A DNA stretch of 64,000 nt, taken from NCBI GenBank assembly GCA_012934845.2, contig WNNJ02000181.1, positions 62,001 to 126,000 of the forward strand. Direction: 5' to 3'. Position 1 is the first letter of the stretch. The number at the start of each line of letters is the position of its first letter. This DNA is from Pomphorhynchus laevis (Eukaryota; Acanthocephala; Palaeacanthocephala; Echinorhynchida; Pomphorhynchidae). Under the pieces are notes generated by a model. That model did no database searches, was not told where the DNA came from, and was given only the letters and a program-made list of their open reading frames with translations. A program made the position numbers and the translations under genes. Shown here piece after piece: positions 19,990 to 31,799 of this stretch.

Positions 19990-22900
19990 ATGGAAGATCT
20001 GGAAAAGCTTGAACAACTATCGTTAGTATCTAAGGTTTGCACAGAATTAGAAAATCACTTGTGTGTAAATGATAAAGATCTTGCAGAGTTTATTATTCAC
20101 TTGGTGAACAGTTCTGCAAATTACAACGATTTCAAAGGTAAACTAACAGAAAACGGTGGTGGCGAATTTCCAGAATCGTTTTCAGCAAATCTATACCGTT
20201 TGATATGTCGGATGCAAAGCGCGGCTAAGACAACAACTAGCGGTGATTGTAGCAAATTAAGAGACGACCATAAAATTGATCCTGCATTGAATAAAGTACT
20301 ATGTCCTGCACTGGCACTTCCAAATACTCGTAATTTACCAGATTTTGGGTCACCACCACAGTCTCCATCAAAATCAACAGACGAATTAAATAATAGTAAC
20401 CAATTAATTAACAGCAGCAAGAAAATTCGGATTCGTAGCATCAGTCATCATAGCGAATCGAATTCTTCCAGAGAATCGAGTCCTCGTAGAAGAAGATATA
20501 AACATAATGAAAAAACCAAAGTGAAGCGAGGAAGAAGACTGCATAGCATATCAAGGAGTAGATCGCGTGATAGTAGTCGACAACGGCTACACTCAACAAC
20601 TAGCCGCTCCTATAATAAAAGAAAATCACATGATTATAGATCTCGTAGATATACAAGGTCAAGAAGCCTAGGGCGGAATTCGTCAGGGTCCGGTGATGAG
20701 AGAACTAAACGTCACCAACGTAGAAAATCTTATAAAGGAAAAACCCTAGAAGTTGGCAAAATTTATGATAGTGTTGTTAAGAGTGTATTACAATTCGGAT
20801 GCTTCGTTGAGTTGACTGGACTTGAACGACGCGGCGTTGAGGGACTTGTTCATATTTCAAATATGCGTCCGCCGGGACGTAATCAAAGGATTTCTTCCGT
20901 GTCGGATATCGTCAGTCGTGGAAAGCGCGTAAAAGTAAAGGTGCTCTCTATAGCTTCAGCTACCGGCAAGATTAGCCTTTCTATGGGGGATGTTGATCAA
21001 GAAACCGGTGCAGATTTGAACCCTAATGTGAACAAAATTTGTTCATCTAATCGGTCTCTTAATGAAACAACTACACGAAATCCGGATAGACCTGATGATA
21101 TTATACATAATGGCATGATTGATCAAGCCGACTCAGTAGTTCAGCCACGTCGAAAGGTTCAGCAAATTTCGGACTACGAAAAATGGGAAATTCACCAAAT
21201 GATTTCGGCTAACTGTATAGACAAAGGTGAGTTACCTTATTTTGATGAAGAAAACGGGATATTACCTCGTGACGATGATTCTGAAGGAGAAGATATTGAG
21301 ATCGAATTAGTGGACGAGGAAGCTCCATTCTTAAAGGGATATGGTCGACAGAGCCGTCAAAACATGAGTCCTGTTAAAATAGTAAAAAACCCGGATGGTT
21401 CATTGCAACAATCCGCAATGATGCAAGGTGCATTGGCGAAAGAGCGTCGTGAATTAAAACAGGCACAGCGAGAATCTGTTATATCTGAAGAATCTGGCGA
21501 CGGAGGTGGGGCGAGTAATGGTAACAATAAAGCGACAAGCTGTCGTGGTTCATATGATGATCCTTTTTCGGCTGGAATCGGTAACCTCAACAATAATTCT
21601 GGAAAATCTAATTCTAACAATTCTCATTTGTCAGAATGGAAAAAATCTTTAATAAATGAACGGACAGTTTATGGAAAGCGTTCGAACTTGCCAATATTAG
21701 AACAACGTCAGTCCCTGCCAATATATCGACTAAAGGATGAATTAATGAAAGCAATTAATGAAAATCACATTTTGATTGTTATAGGAGAAACTGGTTCTGG
21801 AAAGACAACACAGATAACACAGTATGTTGCTGAAGCAGGCTATTCGAACATCGGAAAGATAGGATGCACACAACCTCGACGTGTTGCAGCCATGTCCGTG
21901 GCGAAGCGTGTGGCGGAAGAGTACGGTTGTCGACTAGGAGTTGAAGTCGGATACACCATTCGATTTGAAGATTGCACATGCGCAGAAACGAAGATCAAAT
22001 ACATGACTGACGGAATGCTTCTTCGAGAATGTTTAATTGATCCACTGTTAAACAGTTATGCAGTGATCATGCTTGATGAAGCCCACGAAAGAACAATACA
22101 CACTGATGTATTGTTCGGCTTACTTAAAGAGGCAGTCCAAAAGCGTTCTAAACTTAAGCTTATTGTAACATCTGCAACGTTGGACGCTGTTAAGTTTTCA
22201 GAGTACTTCTTTCAAGCTCCTATTTTCACAATTCCTGGCAGAACATTCCCCGTTGAAATTCTGTATACAAAAGAGCCAGAAACGGATTATCTTGATGCCG
22301 CTTTAATTACTGTTATGCAAATTCACCTTACTGAACCACCAGGTGATATTCTGCTTTTCCTAACTGGACAGGAAGAAATTGATACAGCCTGTGAAATTCT
22401 CTTTGAACGAATGAGGACTCTTGGGCCGGAAGTGCCAGACCTGGTAATTTTACCCGTATATTCAAGTTTACCTAGTGAAATGCAGACAAAGATATTTGAG
22501 CCAACACCGCCAGGAATGCGTAAAGTCGTAATTGCTACAAATATCGCTGAAACATCATTGACAATAAATGGAATATATTACGTGGTTGATCCTGGATTTG
22601 TTAAACAGAAAGTGTTTAATCCGAAAACATGTATGGACAGCTTGGTGGTTACACCGATTTCGCAGGCACAGGCAAAACAGCGTGCAGGTAGAGCAGGTAG
22701 AACTGGACCAGGCAAATGCTATCGCCTTTACACAGAACGAGCATACCGAGATGAGATGTTGACAACGAGTGTCCCAGAAATTCAGAGAACTAATCTTGCC
22801 AGTACGGTACTTAGCTTAAAGGCTATGGGAATAAATGATTTGTTGAGCTTTGATTTTATGGATCCGCCAAGTCTTGATTCATTAATCATGGCCATGGAAC

Positions 22901-23709
22901 AATTACACGCATTAAGCGCACTTGATGACGAAGGTTTATTAACGAAGTTAGGACGTAGAATGGCTGAATTCCCACTGGAGCCTCAATTATCGAAAATGTT
23001 GATTATGTCGGTACAATTGAGCTGCAGTGATGAAGCCCTAACGATTGTTAGCATGCTCTCAGTGCAAAATATATTCTACCGTCCGAAAGAGAAGGCTGAA
23101 TTAGCTGATCAAAGAAAAGCAAGGTTTCACCAACCTGAAGGTGATCATCTAACCCTGCTCGCTGTTTACAATAGTTGGAAAACAAGTAAATTTTCGAATA
23201 TCTGGTGTTACGAGTCTTTCGTGCAGGCGAGATCGCTGCGAAGAGCACAAGATATACGTAAACAAATGTTAGGCATAATGGACAGGCATAAGCTGAATGT
23301 TGTCAGCTGCGGTAGACATACGATTCACGCGCAAAAGGCTATATGCAGTGGGTTTTTCCGAAATGCCGCCAAACGCGATCCGCACGAAGGTTATCGAACT
23401 TTAGTAGACAATCAGGTCGTTTACATTCACCCGAGCTCTGCTATTTACCAGAAACAACCGGAATGGTTAGTGTATCATGAACTAGTATTAACAACCAAGG
23501 AATATATGAGAGAAGTATGTGCTATTGATGCAAAATGGTTGGTGGAGTTCGCGTCTAAATTTTTTAAATTTGCCGATTCAACAAAACTGTCAAAGCACAA
23601 GAAAGAACAACGTATTGAACCGCTATTTAATAAATTTGAAGAGGCTAATTCCTGGCGTATATCTAGACTACGCCGACCTTACTATAATCCGGCAGGAAAA
23701 TTCGGTTGA
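19990..23709 (+). CDS. DHX8: Pre-mRNA splicing DEAH-box helicase DHX8/PRP22, single exon
   Basis: 1,239 residues and uninterrupted. The order is an N-terminal helical domain (1-75), an arginine/serine/lysine-rich region (about 145-250), an S1 RNA-binding domain (about 252-335: [30 protein letters not shown]), then the helicase core. The core has Walker [11 protein letters not shown] (about 598), the DEAH box (about 695), SAT (about 725), [10 protein letters not shown] (about 850) and motif [14 protein letters not shown] (about 896), then winged-helix, ratchet and OB-fold domains. The ending [11 protein letters not shown] is typical of DHX8. It releases spliced mRNA from the post-catalytic spliceosome in the nucleus by ATP-driven 3'-to-5' translocation. 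The length matches the human protein (1,220 aa). The absence of introns contrasts with POLR1E. The last residues ([12 protein letters not shown]) extend past the usual end. Confidence 0.97.
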   Translation: MEDLEKLEQLSLVSKVCTELENHLCVNDKDLAEFIIHLVNSSANYNDFKGKLTENGGGEFPESFSANLYRLICRMQSAAKTTTSGDCSKLRDDHKIDPALNKVLCPALALPNTRNLPDFGSPPQSPSKSTDELNNSNQLINSSKKIRIRSISHHSESNSSRESSPRRRRYKHNEKTKVKRGRRLHSISRSRSRDSSRQRLHSTTSRSYNKRKSHDYRSRRYTRSRSLGRNSSGSGDERTKRHQRRKSYKGKTLEVGKIYDSVVKSVLQFGCFVELTGLERRGVEGLVHISNMRPPGRNQRISSVSDIVSRGKRVKVKVLSIASATGKISLSMGDVDQETGADLNPNVNKICSSNRSLNETTTRNPDRPDDIIHNGMIDQADSVVQPRRKVQQISDYEKWEIHQMISANCIDKGELPYFDEENGILPRDDDSEGEDIEIELVDEEAPFLKGYGRQSRQNMSPVKIVKNPDGSLQQSAMMQGALAKERRELKQAQRESVISEESGDGGGASNGNNKATSCRGSYDDPFSAGIGNLNNNSGKSNSNNSHLSEWKKSLINERTVYGKRSNLPILEQRQSLPIYRLKDELMKAINENHILIVIGETGSGKTTQITQYVAEAGYSNIGKIGCTQPRRVAAMSVAKRVAEEYGCRLGVEVGYTIRFEDCTCAETKIKYMTDGMLLRECLIDPLLNSYAVIMLDEAHERTIHTDVLFGLLKEAVQKRSKLKLIVTSATLDAVKFSEYFFQAPIFTIPGRTFPVEILYTKEPETDYLDAALITVMQIHLTEPPGDILLFLTGQEEIDTACEILFERMRTLGPEVPDLVILPVYSSLPSEMQTKIFEPTPPGMRKVVIATNIAETSLTINGIYYVVDPGFVKQKVFNPKTCMDSLVVTPISQAQAKQRAGRAGRTGPGKCYRLYTERAYRDEMLTTSVPEIQRTNLASTVLSLKAMGINDLLSFDFMDPPSLDSLIMAMEQLHALSALDDEGLLTKLGRRMAEFPLEPQLSKMLIMSVQLSCSDEALTIVSMLSVQNIFYRPKEKAELADQRKARFHQPEGDHLTLLAVYNSWKTSKFSNIWCYESFVQARSLRRAQDIRKQMLGIMDRHKLNVVSCGRHTIHAQKAICSGFFRNAAKRDPHEGYRTLVDNQVVYIHPSSAIYQKQPEWLVYHELVLTTKEYMREVCAIDAKWLVEFASKFFKFADSTKLSKHKKEQRIEPLFNKFEEANSWRISRLRRPYYNPAGKFG

Positions 23710-24494
23710 ACGCAATTAGTCGCGATTAGAGTTTTGTTAATCTGTGATTTTATAATTATGCATTTCAGTGACATGTTGTACATTTCGTTATATATAAATA
23801 GTTTTGAACCGTATGCACTTAGTAAACTGTACGATTTCCTTATTATAGAAAATTTAAATCAAAGCCCATTTGATAACATCGCAAAAAAAAGCACCAGATT
23901 GTACGATTGTCGCTTCAAGTCATTTGATATTATCGGGCATACTTTATAATGTTTTTTGTTAAGTTGCAGTTCTTTTGAACTACTACATTTACTTGGTTTT
24001 TTAATTTTAAATTAATGATGTCTACAGCTTTTATCTAGTCAAATATCAAGATACATTATTAAATACATCTTATGTTAGTCTCTATATTTAAATCCATCAT
24101 AATTCAGATTTATAGTAAATTTGATAAATTTATATAAAACAAATTATATTTTTCTGATTTTTTACCTCATCAGTTGAAAACAAGACAACATTATGAAAAT
24201 AACGCGAAATGTAAATATAATATGAAAATGTAAATTAAGTTATAAATCGAAAGTTCATCAAAATATTAATACCAAATTTTATTGTTAAAATAATCTGAAC
24301 AAAAAGTTATTCTACTGCATAAAAAGTATATACGCATAATTTTACAAAGTTTGGATTTCGGAAAAGTGGAAAATAAAGCGGGGTGGAAAATCACCATTTT
24401 TATTAAAATAATCAAATAGAGTTTTGAACTTTTATTTTTCCTTGCAAGCATTGACTTTCATCTCTATGTTCTTTAGTAGGTAGTATGTTTCTTG
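23710..24494. other. DHX8 3' flank
   Basis: AT-rich sequence with no further gene. A 24-bp segment at 24,367-24,393 (GGAAAATAAAGCGGGGTGG) recurs in direct orientation at 27,784-27,803; its meaning is unknown. Confidence 0.4.
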
Positions 24495-25820
24495 AATCAG
24501 TAAAGAGGGTTTTTAGAAAGATCATTTAGAGTTGCCTTGTCTTCCTCGCCAACCTGCTCTGAAACATTAAAAATGTCATTTTTGTCATGTTTCCTCGTTG
24601 TTTGAGTCTTCATCTTATTTAAGAGAGGTATCGACAACATCTTCCGTAAGCTCATCTTTAAACATAATTTTAAAATCGGGTTCAAAGTTCAATATATCTT
24701 CTTGAATAACATCGTTTATAAATAAATGCTCTGATAATCCGGCAAAGACCTCAATATGTTCTTCTTGGGAAAGTACGTTTTTATCCGAAGCATTTTTCTG
24801 TTCGATGTCTGATTGGTCAAAAGCCTTTTTCCAACAATTAATGATGATATCCCTGATAATTTGTATCCTTTTTAACATTTTCGTCATATGTTTCCTCGTT
24901 GTTTGAGTCTTCATCCTATTTAAGAGAGGTATCGACAACATCTTCCGTAAGCTCATCTTTAAACATAATTTGAAAATCAGGTTCAAAGTCCAATATATCT
25001 TCTTGAATAACATCGTTTATAAATAAATGCTCTGATAATCCGACAAAGACCTCAATATGTTCTTCTTGGGAAAGTACGTTTTTATCCGAAGCATTTTTCT
25101 GTTCGATGTCTGATTGGTCAAAAGCCTTTTTCCAACAATTAATGATGATATCCTTTGTAACATCTTCCCATACGTATTTAGAATAACTGATTGCATTATG
25201 ATGGAAAGCTGCTTATAGAGACTATTTAAGAAACTTAAGTTTCTTAAACCAATCCATTTTACATCATAACATGAGCGTTACACGGACTTAATATCTTTTG
25301 ATAGTATTCCTAAAACGAATCAAAAGACTTCTTTGTGGAGCAAGTTTATAAAAGAGGGCTGTTTCTTTCACAATTAAAGACATTTTTGGGACCATATATT
25401 TCTTTCTTTTCATTGAATAAAACCTTAGAGTCTTCAAAGTTTTATTTAGCTCAAAACTTTCCTCATTATACTATCTTAGTTTTAAATTGTTTCCTTTTAA
25501 ACCTATAAATCCAGTCATTGGAAACTAAATTTATCGTTATCTAATTTGCAAACATTCACCTTATTCATAATGTTATTGTGAATTTCACGTGCTTTGTAAG
25601 ACAAGAGATCGTTTGTGAGATATCCTATATTGTTTAAGACAATATCAACACATTCCTTCAATGCTTTATCCACCTTTGGGTTGTTTATTTGTCTCTGCGT
25701 ATTCAAAGCGTCCGAATTGCATATTAGTGCGCTTTTAATTGACTCTTCATTATCAATAAAGTTCTTCACTGAAAGCCTACTGATTTTCTTTTTTAACTTT
25801 AAATCAAATAGTTCTAATAA
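24495..25820 (-). mobile_element. Pogo/Tigger-like DNA transposon remnant
   Basis: The minus strand encodes, near 25,820-25,520, a CENP-B-type HTH segment (PKVDKALKECVDIVLNNIGY, then LLSYKAREIHNNI). Towards 24,500 it encodes the C-terminal tail of a Tigger/jerky transposase (DIIINCWKKAFDQSD and HIEVFAGLSEHLFIND). Most of the DDE core between them is missing or unreadable. The tail is tandemly duplicated (next entry). No terminal inverted repeats were found. A family-A LINE has inserted at the 5' side. Confidence 0.65.
24590..25191. repeat. Tandem duplication of 301 bp in the Tigger tail
   Basis: 24,590-24,890 and 24,891-25,180 are about 98 percent alike by eye, starting at TTTCCTCGTTGTTTGAGTC. 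The duplication lies inside the transposase tail and repeats the same acidic C-terminal coding sequence. Confidence 0.85.
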
Positions 25821-27230
25821 TACAAATTTATTTAATGTGGCAAATGAGTACAAGCTGTACGCTTACAAGTCCACAAACAAAAATGAAAAAGTCAAGCAGA
25901 TAAATTGTTTAAACGGGATCGGATTTGTCGTTTGAAGCACGGCAGGGAAGTTGACTGGCGTATATGAATGGGCAGATGATTCCACGATAGAGGAGCAGCC
26001 ACCAGGAAGGAGCGGAGTCCAAAGGAGGTAGAGTAGTTTGGGACATGTAAAAGAAGGGAATTACAGGAACGCAAAGAGGTTCGAAGCCGAGGCGTCGAGG
26101 TAGGATCCACATAATTTTAGATTTATCAGGACTCAATCTACGAACTTGACGGAGGTTGCGGAGTATCAAGGTAGATGAGCGTACTTTATCTCTAACGAAA
26201 GGTTTAAGTGAAAGTCGGTTGTCAAAATGGAAGCCTAGGAAAACGAGATTATCAACGATAGGAAGAATTGTAGAATTTAATGATACGGAGGGAGGTTCGA
26301 AGCCGAGGCGTCGAGGTAGGATCCACATAATTTTAGATTTATCAGGATTCAGAGAAAGGCGAAGGGAAGAAAGATGATTGGAAATTGAGACAAGACAGTC
26401 GGAAGCAGAAACACTAAGATCGTGAATACGATAAACAGGTGTATGAGCATAGATGAGAATGTCATCAGCATATTGCATAACATGGAAGTTAAATTTATGA
26501 GAAATCGAAGACAAATCACCGAGAAGAAGAGAGAAAAGCATAGGGCCTAATACGGAGCCTTGTGGAACACCGGACGGAATGGACGAAGGATGGGAGAGAG
26601 AAGAGTTAGAATAGACGCGAAATATACGGTTTGATATATATGAAGAAAACCATGATACAGTGGGTGAAGAGAAGCCATAATCATGACGAAGGCGATGGAG
26701 AAGAATCGAGTGATCGACGATGTCAAAAGCAGACGATAGATCAAGAGAAACTATGACACTACATAATTTATGATCGCGCGATATGAGTAAGTCGTTATAA
26801 ACTTTAAAACATGCAATTTCGGTAGAGTAATTAGAGCGAATAGCGGCTTGAGAAGGAGGAAATAAGTTAGAAGAAAAGAGATATGTATTAACTTGCTTAA
26901 GAACGAGACGCTCAAGGAGTTTAGAGAGGGTTGAGAGAGATTGATTAACGTCAATAGGACGGTACGAAGAGGCATGTGAACTATGTCGGAAAACGATTTT
27001 CAAGAGTGGAGGACTGAGATGATTGGATTTAGTGGATTTGTTTAAACGAATAAAGTATACAGGAGCGATATTTTCGAAGAGGGATGGATTATCATCGGGA
27101 AGAATGGTTGCTAGGATAGACCTGAAAGCAGATACATCATCATCGAGGCGAGATTGTGGAGAAGCAGATTCAGAAAGAAGCAGATTCGGAAATAATGTAG
27201 TTCTGATATCTTTATGTTGAAAAACCATAG
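25821..27230 (-). mobile_element. LINE family A, rearranged copy A2
   Basis: The 3' terminus is at 25,821 with the GCGTAC hairpin (one stem mismatch). The copy is close in sequence to A1 but internally rearranged. An ORF1-like segment (26,980-27,228) is joined directly to the RT, skipping the endonuclease and the start of the RT. A 60-bp piece around the SKIMWILPRR codons occurs twice (26,070-26,131 and 26,290-26,348), with the intervening RT thumb missing from the long frame. Confidence 0.85.
25909..27228 (-). CDS. Open chimeric ORF1-RT frame of LINE A2
   Basis: A 439-residue frame that remained open. It begins with MVFQHKDIRTTLFPNLLL and an ORF1-like DDVSAFRSILATIL...LLKIVFRHSS segment resembling the CR1 ORF1 pattern at 48.8 kb. 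From about residue 90 it becomes RT (PIDVNQSLSTLSKLLERL, SLDLSSAFDIVDHSIL, GVPQGSVLGPMLF, MQYADDILIYAH). It then ends in a repeated SPDKSKIMWILPRRLGFEP joined to an out-of-frame thumb end. RT catalytic residues are present. Fingers are shortened and the endonuclease is absent, so autonomous movement is not expected. Confidence 0.8.
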   Translation of the reverse strand: MVFQHKDIRTTLFPNLLLSESASPQSRLDDDVSAFRSILATILPDDNPSLFENIAPVYFIRLNKSTKSNHLSPPLLKIVFRHSSHASSYRPIDVNQSLSTLSKLLERLVLKQVNTYLFSSNLFPPSQAAIRSNYSTEIACFKVYNDLLISRDHKLCSVIVSLDLSSAFDIVDHSILLHRLRHDYGFSSPTVSWFSSYISNRIFRVYSNSSLSHPSSIPSGVPQGSVLGPMLFSLLLGDLSSISHKFNFHVMQYADDILIYAHTPVYRIHDLSVSASDCLVSISNHLSSLRLSLNPDKSKIMWILPRRLGFEPPSVSLNSTILPIVDNLVFLGFHFDNRLSLKPFVRDKVRSSTLILRNLRQVRRLSPDKSKIMWILPRRLGFEPLCVPVIPFFYMSQTTLPPLDSAPSWWLLLYRGIICPFIYASQLPCRASNDKSDPV

Positions 27231-27368
27231 TGGATTTTCTTATATTCTATTATTTATATTTTCTCCTTAATCGTTAATCTTTTTGATTGTTTTTTACTCA
27301 TTAAATTAAATGAGTAAAAAAACTCATTTATTGTTTTTTACTCATTGAATAAATTAAAAGTCTTGAGT
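27231..27368. repeat. AT-rich spacer with TTTTTACTCATT inverted repeats
   Basis: TTTTTACTCATT and its reverse complement alternate three times around 27,291-27,345, forming hairpins next to the 5' end of LINE A2. Confidence 0.6.
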
Positions 27369-27762
27369 GGTAAATTTTTATGGTTGAATAATAAATAATA
27401 TACTTTCTATTAGACTAAGATACTAGATAGTTTTATCAGAGGAAATACATCATTAGCATGTATTTGGCCCTGCTGCTATGTTGGGTAGAGGAGTTAGGGG
27501 CCGAAATCTTATAACATAGCAGTTCCTCCTGATGACCTTTAATCCTTATTCTGATACATTGTTTGTTATCTATTAGTCAATTCATAAAAATTGATTTTTA
27601 TTTTTAATTTCAGTTTATAATTCATCTTGATATAAATTATATAAAATCTTATAACAATTATTTATTATTAATTAATTTTTTATTATTTAACTATTTAACT
27701 TTTATTTTGCATTATTTTTAAATTTTTATATAAAATACGTAGATTCAGTTTGCTTATTTAAT
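27369..27762. repeat. Dispersed 390-bp repeat, copy 1 (copy 2 at 37,163-37,568)
   Basis: Shares with copy 2 a 5' half of moderate similarity (CATTAGCATGTA, GCTGCTATGTTGGG, GGCCGAAATCT, CCTTATTCTGATACAT) and a 3' half of about 200 bp that is nearly identical (AATTCATAAAAATTGATTTT to TACGTAGA). No coding potential or terminal repeats were found. It could be a SINE-like or MITE-like family. Confidence 0.75.
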
Positions 27763-27959
27763 TCTTTGGGCTCAAATTTTTTATGGAAAATAAAGCGGGA
27801 TGGAAAATTATCCGGGGGCTCTAAAAAAAGTTCTATTAAAACAAGCAGACAGCAATTAAATCTCCTGCGCAGAAAATCAGGATTGTCCGGATTGCACGTG
27901 GTTTGTTTAAAGAGGCTATGTCCATGCTACCACGTCAGCGAATTATCTGAGATGCCTTT

Positions 27960-28095
27960 TAATATATCACAAGTCGGAACGACTGATGGTAGTTCACCCT
28001 ACTGATGAGTGCTGCGGGCTACCATAAGCTCGTCTAGGGGTGATAAGGAAGTCTGCTCTACTTGTAATCGAACTCCGGATTTTTGGCAACAATCA
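27960..28095 (+). repeat. R repeat, divergent copy R0
   Basis: A short copy of the R family. It has stem ACGA..CT.ATGGTAG (27,979-27,992) against CTACCAT.AG..TCGT (28,019-28,033), enclosing the conserved core TTCACCCTACTGATGAGTG...GCGGG, followed by CGTCTAGGGGTGA and AATCGAACTCC. The stem sequence is unrelated to that of R1-R3, yet the pairing is kept. Confidence 0.7.
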
Positions 28096-28439
28096 AGATT
28101 ATAAAACTTAAGTGTATCGGCTCCCGGAGCACAGTGTAACACCGTATACCATCCAATTATATATGGTGTTATTATTATCATTAAAGTTCATCATGAAGGT
28201 TGAGCATAATAGCTCGATACAGAAGCATCCATATGTAAAACAAATAATAAAAGAAAAAATTCAGGCGAATTCAATAAACTATCCCAATTCAGACAGTCCA
28301 TCATTCAATATTATCTGTCTAAATGAGTTCATAACAAAAAATATATAATATATAGCAATTTGATATAAGATATGAGCAATTTGATTGTCTTCTTTCGTTG
28401 TATAAAAGAAGAGACATTTCGTATTGAGTTTTTATTTTG

Positions 28440-28562
28440 CGAATAATTGGAATTGACTATCGCAACTTGCGTTTTTGGATTGTTAAATGATTTCTTCAAA
28501 ACACGTGGAATCGATTGGAATAAAATTGATTCTATCTGCAGGGATGGTAAATGTTTACCTAT
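28440..28562 (+). pseudogene. hAT-like transposase fragment
   Basis: The plus strand reads ATCVFGLLNDFFKTRGIDW then NKIDSICRDGK. This resembles the ...F..YF....IDW....GICTDGA region of hAT-type transposases of the ZBED5/FAM200 kind. The usual DGA is altered and no other part is seen. Very short and tentative. Confidence 0.45.
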
Positions 28563-29335
28563 ATATTGCTACCATTTATTATTTTATTCATTGACAGTCA
28601 CTTGCCTCAACAACGTTGCCGGACCCCTTTAAGGAAGTTTTGGCTGATACGGTGCAAGTTGTGAATTTCATTATTGTAAGAGCGCTTTACCATATAATTT
28701 TTAAAGCATTTTGCGAGGAAGTAGGATCAGAACACAACGTATTGTTATTACATACCTAAGTTCAGTGTCTTTCTCGAGGTCGTGTATTATATAGGATATC
28801 AAATTTGTCTAATTATTTTTTGGGGAATGCTAGTACAAATTTCAAGTACAAAAAGGTTTTAAATTTAAAATTAAGATTAGGTTATTTCCCATAAAGGCAT
28901 TCATTTTTTAGTGATGATTCTTCTGTCAGAGTTATTCAAAATTTACGAAAATTATAAAAAAAACTAGTCATATATAGTTTGTTTCCTAATTTTATCAAAT
29001 TTGTCTAATGAAATTGGTGTTTTTCGGGAAAGTTTTCGATTTCATAATATTTTTTTAAGTTATTAAAAATAGTTTTCGAGTTAAAAATTCAAATTAAGTA
29101 GCTATAGCTCAGAGGCTTTCAGGAATTGTATCATAATTTGTATAAATGCCACAATACGTATCTTAACAGCTGGCACTTGACACCATTAATAATTTTTTAA
29201 TTTTTTAAATAAAAAATTATTTTTTACGTACAAAGCGTTAGCTGAGAAGCTGTTTTGCCTGATCAAAAAGCATAAAGTTTACAAATTAATGTAGAATAAT
29301 CAGTAAATTGTCCACATCAAGATTATTTGAACTAG
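28563..29335. other. AT-rich stretch without recognised features
   Basis: No gene, repeat family or RNA is supported here. A perfect TTTTTTATTTAAAAAAT-like run near 29,195-29,225 is simple AT sequence. Confidence 0.4.
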
Positions 29336-29832
29336 CAGGATTCAAGATATCCGTGGAAGTGCGAGTGTGGCTTCTCCATCCATGCTAGGCCCAGTCGATT
29401 GAAGTGCTACATCGAAGAAGCAGCTACGACTTCTTCAGGCAACACATTCCACAATGTGAGCGTGCGATGTGGCAGTCGAATTTTCGCGGACAATCGAGAA
29501 TGGTGCCTCATACAGCTTTTCGAGTGACCGCGTAATGTCCTACTTCTCAATCTAAAGATTTTTGTGAGGAAGCCATCAAGTTTGTTTACAATCGCCTAAA
29601 GGCAAGATAAGTTAGATAAGACAAATCTGTCACGAATCGAGCTTATGCCTAGCGCACGCAGCCGCATGCGGTAGGACGTTACAACCCTAAAGCATATCCT
29701 TGAGCTTTTCTTCAGTACCGACTCATAGTCGAGCAATTCTTGCATAGTGGTAGGAAAGTATCCAGGGATGTAGTACTCCATATGATTGCGGACTAGTGAT
29801 GAAAATAAGATACCAAGCATTGTATATGACAG
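29336..29832 (-). pseudogene. CR1-like LINE RT tail fragment
   Basis: The minus strand encodes SLVRNHMEYYIPGYFPTTMQ and MRLRALGISSIRDRFVLSNL. This matches the C-terminal thumb/connection segment of CR1-like LINEs (R.HLEYC..VW.P and Y.ERLRALGL.S...RR). Only this tail is left, with broken frames towards 29,336. Confidence 0.65.
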
Positions 29833-29837
29833 TCTGA

Positions 29838-30000
29838 GATGTAGTACAATACCCTAGTACAATATTATAATACTCTTCATTATTATTCTAATTATATAAT
29901 AATTATTATAATATAATACATCATTATTATAATATAATACAATATTATAATATAATAGTGTTTCACTATTTCAGTATTAAAAAAGTATTTCAGTATTAAA
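29838..30000. repeat. AT-rich microsatellite
   Basis: Irregular ATTATAATATAATAC repeats, ending with two CAGTATTAAAAA units. Confidence 0.8.
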
Positions 30001-30146
30001 AACCCTGCCATGTAAAAACACATGCTGTGTTTTTACATGACAGGGTTTTAATGTACATTTAAACGCATTACATATGAACCTAGGTTTTATTGGATTTTTA
30101 TGTAATTTTGGATTCCAATATAATATAGGTATAGTTTTATTATCTA
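30001..30146. repeat. Near-perfect palindrome joined to a templated copy
   Basis: 30,001-30,047 is a hairpin with 22-bp arms (AACCCTGCCATGTAAAAACA..., one mismatch, 3-nt loop). It runs into 30,044-30,146, which duplicates 30,855-30,957 of the Penelope-like RT with a single difference and in the same orientation. Confidence 0.85.
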
Positions 30147-30629
30147 TAGTATTATTATCTAAGTTTTAATAATTCTAAGAATTGTTATTTAATGAAATTT
30201 TTCATATAATGAGAAAAGTTTTATGGATTTCGCGGTATGTACCTTTAAATTCGTGTATATGGACAACGAGACCTATTAATATTATCATATTAGTATTTTT
30301 TAAAATTAAAAAGAACTGTTAGTTAATAATATTGTTAGTTTACATAATTGTTAGTTCAAAAAATAAAATGTAATCTTTGCCATAAAGCAATTTTTGTTTT
30401 TTTTAAACAGCCAATATGTTTCAATTTAAATTAAATATTTTGTCGGATTTTTTATATATGGCATTAAAGCCAAATTAGGTATAGACGACCTATCCTTACA
30501 ATTACTACTTCTTCTTTTTCAACTCATCAGTAGAAGAATATCCACACCGCTGTCTGCAGAAGTTGTTGAACCAGCTATAAATGTAATCCCCTAGTAGACT
30601 GTCGCATAGAGCTTTACGTTTAAAATTTT

Positions 30630-31543
30630 ACTAACGCTTCTTTAATATCTACTAAATCTAGATTTGTATAAAGCGTACTAAAATCGTATGTATTTATATT
30701 TTGAAAATTTATTCCTTTTGTCTGTTCTAAAAATTCTTTTGTAGAATTAATACTGAAATAGTGTTTTATACCAGTATTAATTTCGATTACCTTGCAATAT
30801 TTTTAAAAGTGTGCTTTAATTACTTTAAGTATTTTATTCATATAGACAGAAAGTGGTTTTAATGTACATTTAAACGCACTACATATGAACCTAGGTTTTA
30901 TTGGATTTTTATGTAATTTTGGATTCCAATATAATATAGGTATAGTTTTATTATCTAATTCAACCTTTATACCCTTTTTATCCATTATAGAACAGTGACT
31001 TGTAATAATTGTTTCTAAACTCAACTCACTACGTTCATATGTTGGATTTACATTTAAATCATTAGAATTAACCTCTTTCATTAGTATATCATAATAAAGC
31101 TTTTTGCATATGAAGACAAAGTTATTACTAGCTTTATCAATAGTTGTTATTATATAGTTATCCTTTAATTTAGTAAGTTCTTTATACATATCTTTATTAA
31201 TTTTATCTTTCCTTTTATAATTGTTTGTTATTTTCATTTTATTTTTAATTTTATCAAATATATAATCTTTCCAAATGTTAATCTTAGATATATTCGAGCT
31301 TTCACTATTTATCAGCTTACCAAAGTAAGCATTTAAGTCATTATATAACGAATTGTAAATTTTATTTCTGTTGTTATTATTAATAACAATAGAATCGTTT
31401 TCCAACCGAGACCTCTCGTCCTCGTTCGAGTACAAGGAGAACAGGAATATTTCTAAATACGAAGAAAGAGTGATAAAATGAAATTCTTGATAATGAAATT
31501 CTTGATGGAAATTGGAAACATATAATAAACATGTAATTTTCAA
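30630..31543 (-). pseudogene. Penelope-like reverse transcriptase, N-terminal part
   Basis: The minus strand encodes the first part of an RT of the Penelope-like type: TTIDKASNNFVFICKKLYYD, then ILYWNPKLHKNPIKPRFIC and SAFKCTLKPLSVYMNK. In another frame near 30,640-30,720 there is the motif-A segment NTYDFSTLYTNLDLVDIK. The element is broken and the rest of the RT is not present on this strand. Assignment to a Penelope subgroup is not possible by eye. Confidence 0.65.
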
Positions 31544-31799
31544 TACGTCAAGTTTATCGTTACTATTTTTAGCAGTTCATGATTAAAAGATTAAGTCAAA
31601 CAGGAGACTAATTGAAAATTTTTTACAAACTAAAAATTGTAGTTCAGAAATATTACCATTTTATTAACAGAATACACATGGAAAATGTAAATGAAACGAA
31701 TAACAGAAAATTCTGTCAACAAATCAGATTAGCTAATTGTGTCTAGTTATTTTATATTTATAAATAAAGTTTAAATAATTAAATATGCATAGCGTATGC

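Noticed and set aside
20121-20441. Minus-strand open frames opposite DHX8
   Set aside because: Antisense shadows of a conserved ORF; low-complexity hydrophobic translations.
24367-27806. Terminal repeats of the Tigger-like element (GGAAAATAAAGCGGGRTGG at both sides)
   Set aside because: The two copies are in direct, not inverted, orientation and enclose an unrelated LINE; no TA target duplication was seen.
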